Shown here: positions 36,478 through 45,988 of the stretch, piece after piece
Numbering within the stretch: position 1 is the first letter of the stretch
Layout: every line of letters begins with the position of its first letter
Source of the DNA: CAZMSQ01 sp964569025
GTDB taxonomy: Bacteria; Bacteroidota; Bacteroidia; Chitinophagales; Saprospiraceae
Length of the DNA stretch: 64,000 nt
Assembly: GCA_964569025.1 (NCBI GenBank)
Contig: CAZMSQ010000005.1
Location: 1 to 64,000, forward strand
Direction of reading: 5' to 3'
The notes under the pieces: model-generated
The model's input: the letters and a program-made list of their open reading frames with translations, nothing else
Told to the model about the DNA's origin: nothing
The model's database searches: none
Translations under genes and position numbers: made by a program

Positions 36478-39375
36478 GTGAAACTCTATCTCACCCTTCT
36501 CCTTTCAGTTTGCTCCGCTATTGCTTTCGCTCAAACAGGCACAATCAGGGGTACCATCCTCGAAGATGAAACAGGGATGACTGTCATCGGTGCCAACGTG
36601 CTGGTCGAACAGCTCGGGACCGGAACGACCACTGACCTCGATGGACAATTCTCATTGAACCTCGACCCCGGAACATACAATCTGAAAATTACCTACATCG
36701 GTTTTCAAGCTGTAAATATACAGGACTTAGAGGTAAGTGGCGGAGGGGTTTCTGTGTTGGAAGACATCCGACTCAAAGAGGAGAATCTGCAACTCTCAGA
36801 GGTCGTCGTGACAGCCAAAGCGATGCGGAATACCGAAACGGCGCTCCTGACCATAAAACGCAAGGCGCCGGCCATGATGGATGGTATTTCGTCTTCCCGT
36901 ATGGCGCTTATTGGAGATGCCACCGCTGTTGAGGCGGCAAAGCGTGTGACCGGTGTCTCCATTGAGGGCGGTAAATATGTCTATATCAGAGGTCTTGGCG
37001 ACCGCTATGCCAAAACAACGCTGAATGGAATTGAAATTCCTGGCCTCGACCCGGACCGGAACACGCTGCAAATGGATATTTTTCCGACGAATCTCATAGA
37101 CAACATCATTATCAGCAAAAACTTCACTGCGGATATGCCTGCAGATTTTTCAGGCGGGTTGCTCAATGTGGAAACAAAAGCATTCCCGGAAGAGAAAATC
37201 GTAAAGGCTTCTGTGAGCATGAGTATCAACCCTAGCATGCACTTTCAGCCTGATTATCTGACTTATAACGGTGGTGCGACAGATTTTCTCGGCTTTGATG
37301 ATGGTACACGGGCGATCCCGGATATCGCTCGCCAGTCGGTTGTTCCAACCCCTGTGAGTGGAGCATCAAATCAGCAAGTCACGGATTTTGTCAGGAGTTT
37401 TAACCCTGAACTCGGTACCAGCCGGCAAACAAGTTTTGCAGATTACAGCGCTGGCGTTTCCCTTGGGAACCAAATTGACCTGGGAAATGGTGACGGGTCT
37501 GGCAGCTCTCCGAAACTCGGCTATATATTTTCTCTCGCGTACAAAAGCAGTCAGACATTTTATGATGATGTTGAGTATGGAGAATGGCAAAGAAGTCCTG
37601 ATCAATCCCAAAATGACTTGATTTATGCAGTCGTACAGGATGGGGAACTCGGAGAGCGAAATGTCCTGATCGGGGCTCTTGGAGGACTCGCTTATAAAAC
37701 TCAACGGACAAAAATCAGGCTGACTGCCATGCATCTCCAAAATGGTGAATCACGGGCTGGCAAGTTTTTTATTGATGACAATGGAGAGGCCATTGGAAAG
37801 TCAGGCTACTTTGCATCTTCTGATAACCTGGAATACAACCAGCGTGCCCTGTCTAATCTCATGATCAATGGAACAACAATCAATGAAGCAGGAAATTGGG
37901 AGGTCGATTGGAAAGCCGGAGCAACCCTTTCTGTCGTAGAGGATCCGGATCTTCGCAAAACTGCATTTTCCCTCGAACGCCTGGATACGCTCTTCAGCTC
38001 GGGAGCTGGTGGGAACCCAACCCGCATCTGGCGTTCTTTGGATGAGGTAAATGCAACGGCAAAAATTGACCTGACAAGGAAATATCAGTTCAACGGTGAA
38101 AACGCAAACCTGAAGTTCGGGCTTTCCCACACATACAAGGACCGGAACTATGAAATCTTGTTTTTTGACATGCAATTCTTTGGCACTCAGGACTGGCCTG
38201 TCATTGACCCAAATGTAGTCCTGGACCCTGTCAATATTTTCCCCAATTCCCCCAATAGCTTGTACTACCAATCCGGAAATAACGATCCCAATCCCAATGC
38301 CTATTCTTCAAACGTCCACAACACGGGTATGTATGTGTCGAATGAATTCATGCCGGCACCCGAGTTGAAGGCAATTGTTGGAGTCCGGGCCGAAAATTAC
38401 ATCCAGCGCCATACTGGTCGTGATCAGGCATGGGCCAGTGGCAATGAAATTGATGGTCGTAATCTCGACAATGAGAAGGTGCTTGAATCACTTGATTTTT
38501 TCCCCTCTGTCAATTTGATTTTCGCAGTCAATGAAAGCCAGAATATTCGTGCTGCATTCTCTCGCACCATCGCCCGTCCATCATTCAAGGAATTATCTTT
38601 CGCCCAAATTCTTGACCCAGTTACCAACCGGATTTTCAATGGCAGTCTGTTTCCATATAGCGATTGGAGCGGTGAGCTCATCGAGACCCGTATCACAAAT
38701 CTTGATTTGCGTTGGGAATACTTCATGGAGGGCGGTCAGATATTTTCTGTCAGTGGATTTTTCAAGTCCTTTCAGGACCCAATCGAGCTTGTTCGCATCC
38801 CTGAGCAACAAACCAGCACAGAATTTCAGCCCCGAAACGTCGGAAACGGACGACTCTACGGTTTTGAATTTGAGTTCCGCAGAAATCTTTCATTCTTGAG
38901 CCCTGCGCTTGAAAAATTCAGCGTAGGCGGCAATGTCACCCTCGTACAGTCTTTTATTGATATGTCAGAGGGGGAATTCGAGTCTCGTCAAAACTATGAA
39001 CGGGATGGTGAGACGGTTGAAAGTGAACGTGAAATGGCCGGACAGGCCCCGTATGTCATTAATGCTTCTCTGACGTACAGCAATCCGGAGGCTGGCTGGG
39101 ATGCTGGTATTTTTTACAACGTTAAGGGGCAGACCCTCGAAATTGTTGGTATCGGGCTGTATTCTGATATTTTTTATCAGCCCTTTCATAACCTCAGCCT
39201 GAGTGTCAATAAGCGATTAGGTTCAAATGGACAGACCTCACTTGATTTCAAAGTGTCTAATCTTCTCAACGATGTCCGTGAAAGTCTCTACCAGTCATTT
39301 GAGGCAGATCCTCAGGTTTTTACCCGGTTTAGTCCCGGGATGTCAATAAGTGTCGGGCTGAGCCACCGATTTTGA
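36478..39375 (+). CDS. TonB-dependent receptor with carboxypeptidase-like N-terminal domain
   Basis: From GTG 36478 the protein has 965 residues, starting with a good signal peptide (KLYLTLLLSVCSAIAFAQ). A carboxypeptidase-like regulatory domain spans about 20-105 (TTDLDGQFSLNLDPGTYN), the plug about 110-260 (VVVTAKAMRNTETALLTIKR, YVYIRGLGDRYAKTTLNGIE, FPTNLIDNIIISKNFTADMP), and a barrel runs to the terminal Phe (SVGLSHRF). It is not SusC-like; the plug resembles receptors often linked with phosphate limitation or surface lipoproteins. Phosphate-related transport is suggested only by the PiT-like gene downstream. Confidence 0.88.
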   Translation: MKLYLTLLLSVCSAIAFAQTGTIRGTILEDETGMTVIGANVLVEQLGTGTTTDLDGQFSLNLDPGTYNLKITYIGFQAVNIQDLEVSGGGVSVLEDIRLKEENLQLSEVVVTAKAMRNTETALLTIKRKAPAMMDGISSSRMALIGDATAVEAAKRVTGVSIEGGKYVYIRGLGDRYAKTTLNGIEIPGLDPDRNTLQMDIFPTNLIDNIIISKNFTADMPADFSGGLLNVETKAFPEEKIVKASVSMSINPSMHFQPDYLTYNGGATDFLGFDDGTRAIPDIARQSVVPTPVSGASNQQVTDFVRSFNPELGTSRQTSFADYSAGVSLGNQIDLGNGDGSGSSPKLGYIFSLAYKSSQTFYDDVEYGEWQRSPDQSQNDLIYAVVQDGELGERNVLIGALGGLAYKTQRTKIRLTAMHLQNGESRAGKFFIDDNGEAIGKSGYFASSDNLEYNQRALSNLMINGTTINEAGNWEVDWKAGATLSVVEDPDLRKTAFSLERLDTLFSSGAGGNPTRIWRSLDEVNATAKIDLTRKYQFNGENANLKFGLSHTYKDRNYEILFFDMQFFGTQDWPVIDPNVVLDPVNIFPNSPNSLYYQSGNNDPNPNAYSSNVHNTGMYVSNEFMPAPELKAIVGVRAENYIQRHTGRDQAWASGNEIDGRNLDNEKVLESLDFFPSVNLIFAVNESQNIRAAFSRTIARPSFKELSFAQILDPVTNRIFNGSLFPYSDWSGELIETRITNLDLRWEYFMEGGQIFSVSGFFKSFQDPIELVRIPEQQTSTEFQPRNVGNGRLYGFEFEFRRNLSFLSPALEKFSVGGNVTLVQSFIDMSEGEFESRQNYERDGETVESEREMAGQAPYVINASLTYSNPEAGWDAGIFYNVKGQTLEIVGIGLYSDIFYQPFHNLSLSVNKRLGSNGQTSLDFKVSNLLNDVRESLYQSFEADPQVFTRFSPGMSISVGLSHRF

Positions 39376-39603
39376 GAAATCGGGTCGAGGCAGTACGGCA
39401 GGTTCGTAAACATCAGGAATTTGATCCTGAACATGCCCATTTCATGCAGATTTGGATGGAGGATTTCAGTACCTACATATGATGGCATGATTTTCTTTGG
39501 TTCCTGCGTCAGAGCTGCGCTGATTTTGTATTTTGGCGAGGCATTTTGGAGACGTTCAGTTGTCGGGTACGAGCAGTGAATGATTGAACGAAAAAACAGG
39601 TGA

Positions 39604-40656
39604 ATGGAGTTTTCAGAAATTGTCATGTGGCTGGGGTTTTTCCTCGCAGCTTTCTCAGTAGTGGGCAACGATGTGATTCAGACCCTTGGCACCTTTCTGA
39701 CTTCCAATGAACAACGTGTCAGCTGGTATGTGCTGTGGCTCTATGCGGCGTGTATCCTTGGCTTTGCCCTGTTTGCAGGCCACCAAGCTGGCGATATTTC
39801 CTACGGTAGGCTGGAGAAGTTTCAGGCGGGGCTGCAAACGCTCCAGTATGAGTGGTATTATCTCTTGCCTCCGGTTGTTCTGCTGATCATCACCCGAATG
39901 GGTATTCCGGTCAGTACCACATTTATGATTCTCACCCTTTTTTCTCTGAGCAATGTGCCTGATGATGTCTCGGTGATGGTGAGCAGCATCTTTGATTCCA
40001 GTACCAAGCTGGGCGGTATGATCGAAAAGTCGCTTTTGGGCTATGCTGTGGCATTTGTCGCTGCCGTCGGCATCTATATGGTAATCTCCAGGCTGACAGA
40101 GCGTTTTTTCATCAGCAACGAGGTCAAACCTCAAAACATGTGGTGGTGGACTGTCCTCCAATGGCTGACCACCGGTTTTTTGTGGTACCAGTGGCTCACC
40201 CAGGACCTCGCCAATATTTATGTTTATCTGCGGGGAGGAAATACCCTTTCGACCGGACAGTTTCTGATTTCTGTACTTATCCTTTTAGGACTGCTGGCAT
40301 TGATCTTTTATTCCAGAGGTGGTGCTGTTCAGGAGGTGGTCAGGCGGAAGACTAATACCGTTGACATTCGCTCGGCAACATTCATCGACTTTATCTATGG
40401 GATAGTGCTCTATATTTTCAAGTACGATAATTTCATGGGTATGACCTATCAATTTCCATGGACCGGCAATTTGCCGATGAGCACAACCTGGGTTTTCGTC
40501 GGTTTACTTGCTGGCCGTGAATTGGCAATCAGGTGGAGGCTCGAGCAGAAAATCACACCGAAAGTATGGAAGGATGTCACCGGTGACCTCGGCAAGGTTA
40601 TGCTGGGACTGGCGGTCAGCGTGGTGCTGGTGTTTGCCATCAAGTTGCTGAGCTGA
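39604..40656 (+). CDS. PiT-family-like inorganic phosphate (or anion) permease
   Basis: The 350-residue multi-spanning membrane protein shows the two internal PiT-type repeats: SVVGNDVIQTLGTFL with MGIPVSTTFMIL in the first half, and NLPMSTTWVFVGLLAGRELA in the second. Canonical PiT sequence has GANDxANAxGT and PVSTTH, so this is a diverged relative. The preceding 228 bp carry no recognised feature apart from a 48-codon frame of low credibility. It overlaps the convergent SpaB_C-like gene by 17 bp. Confidence 0.65.
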   Translation: MEFSEIVMWLGFFLAAFSVVGNDVIQTLGTFLTSNEQRVSWYVLWLYAACILGFALFAGHQAGDISYGRLEKFQAGLQTLQYEWYYLLPPVVLLIITRMGIPVSTTFMILTLFSLSNVPDDVSVMVSSIFDSSTKLGGMIEKSLLGYAVAFVAAVGIYMVISRLTERFFISNEVKPQNMWWWTVLQWLTTGFLWYQWLTQDLANIYVYLRGGNTLSTGQFLISVLILLGLLALIFYSRGGAVQEVVRRKTNTVDIRSATFIDFIYGIVLYIFKYDNFMGMTYQFPWTGNLPMSTTWVFVGLLAGRELAIRWRLEQKITPKVWKDVTGDLGKVMLGLAVSVVLVFAIKLLS

Positions 40657-41581
40657 CGGGCTTTTCAAGTGCCTGATTGTTGCCAGCCAATACCTCGCTG
40701 ATGAGGAATGCTGACATTGCATGATCCTCAAACGTTAACCCGATTCTGTTGTTGGTTAGTTGTACCAGAGCCATGAATATGGGCCATAATTCTGACTCCG
40801 TGAGTTGGGTCTTCCGGAAAGCCCTGATGAGTTTTTTGTTGTCGTCCCGCCATTTCAGCAGCCAGTCCAGCTGGTCATCCAATTCTGTAATCTGAAGTTG
40901 CAGCCAGGTATCGAGGATGAAATGGTCGAATACCTCTTTTTTTTCCTCTGAGTATTGCTTGAGTTTCTGTGCGGACAGAAGCTTGTTATGTTCTAATGGT
41001 TCCGGTGTATCACAATCGACTGGGTGAGTCCTGCCACTGCGGCTGAGTTGGCGAAAAAACCGAGCTGCGTCAGGCGTGTTGATTCCCATGGCAGCAACAA
41101 ATCCAAGCTGCAGCTGAATGGCCAGATGAAACTCAGGCTTGTATATGCTGTGGAAGGATTCCTTTGTAATCTGTCGGAGGGTCACCAAAGACGACAGTCC
41201 AAAATGAGCCTCTGCAATTGGCAGACCGGCCTCTCCACCGAAATGAATTCGGTCCGGTATATAAGGTATAAAATACAAAGAATTATCCGGGAACCACCCT
41301 TGCTGCTCTTCCGTGCGTGAAGAGGGACGAGTCTCAAAATACTGCCTGAAGTGCTCCTCGAGGTTGGGCCGGACAATCTGTTGCAGTAGATTGTGCTCAC
41401 CGAGAATGCGCAAACGGATATGAGGACCCTTCTCCTTACTGCGCAGGAAGAAAAAAGAGTCGGCAATTTCTGTACGGATCAGCGTTTGGGCAAATGGCCA
41501 AACGGCTTTTTCCAGAAACTCATTCTCAGGGTCAGCATAAAATAAATGGACACTGAGACAATACCGCTCTTTTTTCGCCAT
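40640..41581 (-). CDS. Orphan protein resembling the C-terminal (SpaB_C, thiopeptide-type) domain of lantibiotic dehydratases
   Basis: The 313-residue protein is about the length of a stand-alone SpaB_C/thiopep_ocin domain. Readable matches: FFFLRSKEKGPHIRLRIL (43-60), where canonical sequence has FFIRYxDPxxHLRLR; YIPDRIHFGGEAGLPIAEAH (107-126), canonical YxPExxRYGG...AE..F; and FMALVQLTNNRIGLT (269-283), canonical SLxHMxxNRLxG. In class I lanthipeptide enzymes this domain eliminates glutamate, and in thiopeptides it closes the pyridine ring. The Arg before YGG and the His before NR are not conserved here. No dehydratase, cyclase or precursor gene is near. It is separated from dnaK by a terminator. 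Confidence 0.7.
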   Translation of the reverse strand: MAKKERYCLSVHLFYADPENEFLEKAVWPFAQTLIRTEIADSFFFLRSKEKGPHIRLRILGEHNLLQQIVRPNLEEHFRQYFETRPSSRTEEQQGWFPDNSLYFIPYIPDRIHFGGEAGLPIAEAHFGLSSLVTLRQITKESFHSIYKPEFHLAIQLQLGFVAAMGINTPDAARFFRQLSRSGRTHPVDCDTPEPLEHNKLLSAQKLKQYSEEKKEVFDHFILDTWLQLQITELDDQLDWLLKWRDDNKKLIRAFRKTQLTESELWPIFMALVQLTNNRIGLTFEDHAMSAFLISEVLAGNNQALEKPVSSAT

Positions 41582-41703
41582 GAGTCTGCGTTCTTTCGAT
41601 TCTCGACTTCGAAATCTCCCGAATCCCTGCGCTGAGTGTCCTGAGGAGCTTGCTTTTCGATCGGTTTACTGAGAAGAATTGCAGCAAATTTCCAGCCAAA
41701 AAG

Positions 41704-41734
41704 AAATGCGCCGGAGGATTCCTCCGGCGCATTT
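41704..41734 (-). terminator. Rho-independent terminator of dnaK
   Basis: A 14-bp perfect stem (AAATGCGCCGGAGG/CCTCCGGCGCATTT) with a 3-base loop, followed on the minus strand by CTTTTT. It lies 50 bp after the dnaK stop and upstream of the SpaB_C-like gene, so that gene needs its own promoter. Confidence 0.8.
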
Positions 41735-41783
41735 TATGAAAGGTCCTGATTGTGAATGTCAGGGGAAGAAGATAATTTCTTCT

Positions 41784-43688
41784 TTATTTTTTATCATCGA
41801 CTTCTTCGAATTCGACGTCCGTGACATCTTCAGCGTCTGAGCCCTTTTGTGTATCGGCAGAGCCTCCTTCAGCCTGACCGGCTTCCTGGCTGGCCTGATA
41901 CATTTCCTGACTCGCAGCCTGCCAGGCAGTATTGAGTTTTTCTGTGGCAGCATCAATCTTGTCAACATCCTGGGCCTTATGGGCTTCCTTGAGCTCTTCA
42001 AGGGCAGTCTGAATCGGAGCCTTCTTTTCTTCGGGCACCTTATCCCCAAATTCGCTCAGTTGCTTCTCTGTTTGGAAAATCAGAGAGTCAGCAGCATTGA
42101 GCTTGTCGACTTGCTCCTTGGCTTTGCGATCCGTTTCAGCGTTTGCTTCAGCCTCTGCCTTCATGCGTGCAATCTCTTCCTTGCTCAACCCGGTAGAGGC
42201 CTCAATCCGGATGGACTGCTCCTTGCCAGTTCCTTTGTCTTTGGCAGACACATTCAGGATGCCATTTGCATCAATGTCGAATGATACTTCGATCTGGGGC
42301 ATACCGCGCGGTGCAGGTGGAATACCGTCGAGAATGAACCGGCCTACTGCACGGTTGTCCTTCGCCATCGGGCGTTCACCCTGCAGTACATGAATTTCTA
42401 CAGACGGCTGATTGTCAGCAGCAGTTGAGTAGACTTTAGATTTCTTCGTCGGAATGGTCGAGTTTGACTCGATGATGACATCATATACTCCCCCCATGGT
42501 TTCGATGCCGAGGGAGAGTGGTGTGACATCAAGCAGAAGCACATCCTGCACATCACCGCTCAATACGCCACCCTGTATTGAGGCACCAATCGCAACTACC
42601 TCATCAGGATTGACACCCCGGTTTGGTTTCTTTCCGAAAAACTTCTCTACTTCCTCCTGAATTTTCGGAATTCTCGTAGAGCCTCCCACAAGGATAACTT
42701 CATGAATTTCATCTTTGCTCAGAGCAGCGTCCTTCATCGCCTGGCGACAGGGCTCAAGCGTCCGCTGGATAAGTTCATCAGCAAGCTGTTCGAATTTAGA
42801 GCGGGTCAGCTTCAAAACAAGGTGCTTTGGCACACCATCTACAGCTGTGATGTAGGGCAGATTGATTTCAGTTTCAGACGAAGAAGACAATTCAATTTTC
42901 GCCTTTTCTGCAGCATCTTTCAAACGCTGCAACGCCATCGGGTCCTTTCGCAGATCCATGTTTTCCTGAGCCTTGAAGGTCTCAGCCAGATGGTCAATGA
43001 TTACCCTGTCAAAGTCGTCACCACCAAGGTGTGTGTCACCGTTGGTTGACTTCACTTCAAAGACGCCTTCACCAAGTTCAAGAATGGAAATATCGAAAGT
43101 GCCTCCTCCGAGGTCAAATACAGCGATGGTGGAATCTTGGTTGCGTTTGTCCAATCCGTATGCCAATGCTGCGGCAGTCGGCTCATTAATGATTCGCTTC
43201 ACCTTCAGACCGGCAATTTCTCCCGCCTCCTTGGTGGCCTGCCGCTGTGAATCGTTAAAGTACGCAGGTACAGTAATCACAGCTTCGGTGACTTCCTGTC
43301 CGAGGAAATCTTCTGCTGTTTTCTTCATTTTCTGCAACACCATCGCAGAAATTTCTTGCGGAGTGTATTTGCGGCCGTCAATGTCTACCCTGATGGTGTC
43401 ATTGTCGCCCTTTTCCACTTTGTAGGAGGTCCGCCCAACCTCTCCGGACATTTCGCTGAAGCGCGTTCCCATGAAACGCTTGATCGATGAGATGGTGCGC
43501 TCAGGATTGGTAATGGCCTGGCGCTTCGCCGGGTCTCCGACTTTCCGTTCACCATTGTCCATAAAGGCTACAATGGAAGGCGTGGTTCTTTTTCCCTCGT
43601 CATTCGGAATGACAACAGGTTCGTTGCCTTCCATCACTGCGACACAGGAGTTGGTGGTTCCAAGATCTATTCCGATAATCTTACTCAT
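41784..43688 (-). CDS. dnaK: Chaperone DnaK (Hsp70)
   Basis: The 634-residue protein is full length. The ATPase domain opens [19 protein letters not shown], with [40 protein letters not shown] and [17 protein letters not shown] [20 protein letters not shown]. The substrate domain includes [16 protein letters not shown], and an acidic end ([11 protein letters not shown]) completes it. It folds proteins in the cytosol with DnaJ and GrpE, whose genes are not in the window. Confidence 0.98.
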   Translation of the reverse strand: MSKIIGIDLGTTNSCVAVMEGNEPVVIPNDEGKRTTPSIVAFMDNGERKVGDPAKRQAITNPERTISSIKRFMGTRFSEMSGEVGRTSYKVEKGDNDTIRVDIDGRKYTPQEISAMVLQKMKKTAEDFLGQEVTEAVITVPAYFNDSQRQATKEAGEIAGLKVKRIINEPTAAALAYGLDKRNQDSTIAVFDLGGGTFDISILELGEGVFEVKSTNGDTHLGGDDFDRVIIDHLAETFKAQENMDLRKDPMALQRLKDAAEKAKIELSSSSETEINLPYITAVDGVPKHLVLKLTRSKFEQLADELIQRTLEPCRQAMKDAALSKDEIHEVILVGGSTRIPKIQEEVEKFFGKKPNRGVNPDEVVAIGASIQGGVLSGDVQDVLLLDVTPLSLGIETMGGVYDVIIESNSTIPTKKSKVYSTAADNQPSVEIHVLQGERPMAKDNRAVGRFILDGIPPAPRGMPQIEVSFDIDANGILNVSAKDKGTGKEQSIRIEASTGLSKEEIARMKAEAEANAETDRKAKEQVDKLNAADSLIFQTEKQLSEFGDKVPEEKKAPIQTALEELKEAHKAQDVDKIDAATEKLNTAWQAASQEMYQASQEAGQAEGGSADTQKGSDAEDVTDVEFEEVDDKK

Positions 43689-43989
43689 TGGATATTCAGG
43701 TTTGGTTTGACAATATGCTTGAATTCCTTTTCACCCATCTCAATTAACATACCAATGCCCAAATCCTGACATTATGCACAGCAAATCCCTCAAATAACCC
43801 CAATGAGCCTGACAAAAAGGCAGAATCCCCCCGTTTTTTGTCACCCTACCCCTCTAAACTGGTCGGACCACTATAGTCGTCGGACCACTATAGTGGTCCT
43901 ACCAGTTTTCCGAGCGGTGCTGCAGTACAGGGGATAATCTCGCGGGCACTGGTTTGGATTGCGCGAATTAGGGGGCGGGTATGGTCTGC
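43689..43989. other. Intergenic region upstream of dnaK carrying repeat copy B
   Basis: These 301 bp lie between the dnaK start and the stop of the DUF4249-like gene. Apart from repeat copy B (43857-43907) no gene is visible. A heat-shock-type promoter was not recognised. Confidence 0.5.
43857..43907. repeat. Palindromic ACTATAGT/GTCSGAC repeat element, copy B
   Basis: The core has exactly the 51-bp block order of copy A: AACT, GTCGGAC, ACTATAGT, GTCGGAC, ACTATAGT, GTCCTAC, AGTT, separated by single G or C bases. One block base departs from the pattern (T at 43900). The arms 43856-43877 and 43887-43908 are inverted repeats with one mismatch. It lies 82 bp downstream of the stop of the leftward DUF4249-like gene. 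Confidence 0.9.
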
Positions 43990-45000
43990 TTAAAAGGAGA
44001 AACCGAGATTTTTGGTGTACTGACCAAATCTCAGTGAATCAAGGGAAGTGGCATCGGTTTCAAAAGCATTGTCTTCCAATACATAGCGTGAGGAAAAAAT
44101 ACCGACTGCCTGATCACCTTCGAGATTGGTGTAAACCGGAATGGTCTCTGCACTGGTCAGGCCACTATTGATGTTGAATAGCTCGAGATACTCTTCGAGC
44201 TCAAAACCGTAGGCATTGATGTTGAAGCCGACATAGTCTTCCTGGGGGAGGGTACGCACAGGGCCAGGGGCAAGGGCATTGCCAAGTGCCTGATAGAAAC
44301 CGGAAAGGTCGACCTGCCTTTGAATGTCGGTCGCATTGTCATCGCTTTTGATGCCGGAAATAATTTTCCACAGGAATAATTTCTCCTCAAACTGGCCCTG
44401 GGCATTTTGCTCGAGGTATACAAATCTGACAAAGACGTCGAAGAGTCTTGCTTGTTCTGGAAATTCCCAGCGCAGATTGGCGGTTTTTGTCAATACGAGC
44501 TTCGAAAAATTGCTGTTCGGTTGTCGCACTGACACATTGCCGATGGTTCGGGTGGTGGCAGTAACGAGGGGAAGGTTCTGGCCACGGTCAACTGATAAGC
44601 GGTATTCTCTGTTTGCTAAAAGAGAATCCGAACCCTCGAGTTTTAGTTTATACAGGTAATTTGGAGAGGAGGCAAAGGTGCCGGGCTCTCTGGGGTAGCC
44701 CTCATCTTCTCCATTGACCCGCTCAAAGGTGTGGGTGGTGCCGCTCGCTACATCTTCAAGTTGTACGATAACGTTGGTATAGTAGAGAGAATCAGGGATT
44801 TGTGCGATGTCAAAAGCACTGGTACTCTCGTCCAGGAATGCTTTTTCTACCCTGACATAGTGAGCTGAATCCTGAACCGATAGAAACCCATATACCACCG
44901 GGATGTCCTTATATGGCTCGTAGGGATTCAGGTCATTGTCGCAAGAAATGATGGTGAGGATTGTCGCCGCCATCAAGAGAGAAAGGAGGAGTCTGTTCAT
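43990..45000 (-). CDS. DUF4249-like lipoprotein
   Basis: The 336-residue protein has a lipoprotein leader (MAATILTIISC) followed by DNDLNPYEPYKDIPVVYGFL, SVQDSAHYVRVEKAFLDES and YKLKLEGSDSLLANREYRLS, which match the DUF4249 family, usually found next to TonB-dependent receptors in Bacteroidota. No receptor is adjacent here, and no function is known. It sits in the outer or inner membrane facing the periplasm. Confidence 0.65.
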   Translation of the reverse strand: MNRLLLSLLMAATILTIISCDNDLNPYEPYKDIPVVYGFLSVQDSAHYVRVEKAFLDESTSAFDIAQIPDSLYYTNVIVQLEDVASGTTHTFERVNGEDEGYPREPGTFASSPNYLYKLKLEGSDSLLANREYRLSVDRGQNLPLVTATTRTIGNVSVRQPNSNFSKLVLTKTANLRWEFPEQARLFDVFVRFVYLEQNAQGQFEEKLFLWKIISGIKSDDNATDIQRQVDLSGFYQALGNALAPGPVRTLPQEDYVGFNINAYGFELEEYLELFNINSGLTSAETIPVYTNLEGDQAVGIFSSRYVLEDNAFETDATSLDSLRFGQYTKNLGFSF

Positions 45001-45069
45001 GGCCCAAAAGTACTTGATTTTGGCGAGATTTTTTCAGTCTGATGAGTCGCCAGCCGCGCAAAGTCAGTT

Positions 45070-45100
45070 TTGACAGCCACCGACATTCCTCGTATCTTTG
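45070..45100 (+). promoter_or_regulatory. Bacteroidota-type promoter of panB-mltG
   Basis: TTG at 45070-45072, a 20-bp spacer and TATCTTTG at 45093-45100 match the consensus closely. The panB ATG at 45129 follows after about 28 bp. Confidence 0.6.
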
Positions 45101-45128
45101 CATCATCACTCTGAAAATACGCTGCTCA

Positions 45129-45944
45129 ATGTCGGTTCAAAAGGATGTCAAGAGAATCACGACCCATGTGGTCCAGGCCATGAAGTCGCGCGGCGAAAAA
45201 ATCTCCATGCTGACTGCCTATGACTATTCCATGGCCAAAATTCTGGATGAGGCTGGCATTGATATCCTGCTGGTGGGCGACAGTGCCTCAAACGTCATGG
45301 CGGGGCATGAGACGACATTGCCAATTACGCTCGACCAAATGATTTACCACGGAGCATCTGTGGTCAGGGCGGTCAAAAGGGCACTGGTGGTTGTTGATTT
45401 GCCTTTTGGCTCGTATCAGGGCAATTCTCGCATAGCCCTTGAGTCTACAATCCGGATTATGAAAGAGACTGGAGCACATGCCGTTAAACTTGAAGGGGGA
45501 AAGGATATTGAAGAAAGTGTCAGGCGCATTCTCTCGGCAGGTGTGCCAGTCATGGGGCATTTGGGTCTCACGCCCCAATCCATTTACAAATTTGGCACTT
45601 ATTCAGTGCGCGCCAGACAAGAGGCAGAAGCAGAGGCTTTGAAGCGTGACGCTTTGCTGCTTCAGGATTTGGGCTGCTTTGCTGTGGTTTTGGAAAAAAT
45701 CCCTGCCGACCTGGCAAAAGAGGTTTCAGAAATTCTTCACATCCCGACCATCGGAATAGGTGCCGGCTCGGCTACGGATGGTCAGGTACTCGTGACGCAT
45801 GATTTGCTGGGAATTACCCATGAATTCAAACCGCGTTTTCTCAGGCGATACCTAGAATTGTTTGACGAAATCAAGGGCGCTGTCAACCATTATATTTCTG
45901 ACGTGCGGTCAGGAGAATTTCCCAATGAGCGGGAACAGTATTAA
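45129..45944 (+). CDS. panB: 3-methyl-2-oxobutanoate hydroxymethyltransferase
   Basis: From ATG 45129 the protein has 271 residues. The PanB motifs are clear: [79 protein letters not shown] and [16 protein letters not shown]. It makes ketopantoate from alpha-ketoisovalerate, the first step to pantothenate and CoA. It is 44 bp before mltG and shares its promoter. The upstream in-frame ATG 45042 would cross the promoter. Confidence 0.97.
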   Translation: MSVQKDVKRITTHVVQAMKSRGEKISMLTAYDYSMAKILDEAGIDILLVGDSASNVMAGHETTLPITLDQMIYHGASVVRAVKRALVVVDLPFGSYQGNSRIALESTIRIMKETGAHAVKLEGGKDIEESVRRILSAGVPVMGHLGLTPQSIYKFGTYSVRARQEAEAEALKRDALLLQDLGCFAVVLEKIPADLAKEVSEILHIPTIGIGAGSATDGQVLVTHDLLGITHEFKPRFLRRYLELFDEIKGAVNHYISDVRSGEFPNEREQY

Positions 45945-45988
45945 AAGGATCGGTTGTTGAATCGTTGTGACGGGTTCAATTCATTCTT

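Noticed and set aside
39433..39579. 48-codon frame upstream of the PiT-like gene
   Set aside because: No leader, conserved motif or ribosome-binding context; not supported.
41580..41672. 30-codon frame with CAEC motif divergent from the SpaB_C-like gene, considered as a RiPP precursor
   Set aside because: Its ATG shares CATG with the SpaB_C start, it lacks a leader-core pattern and could be a chance frame.
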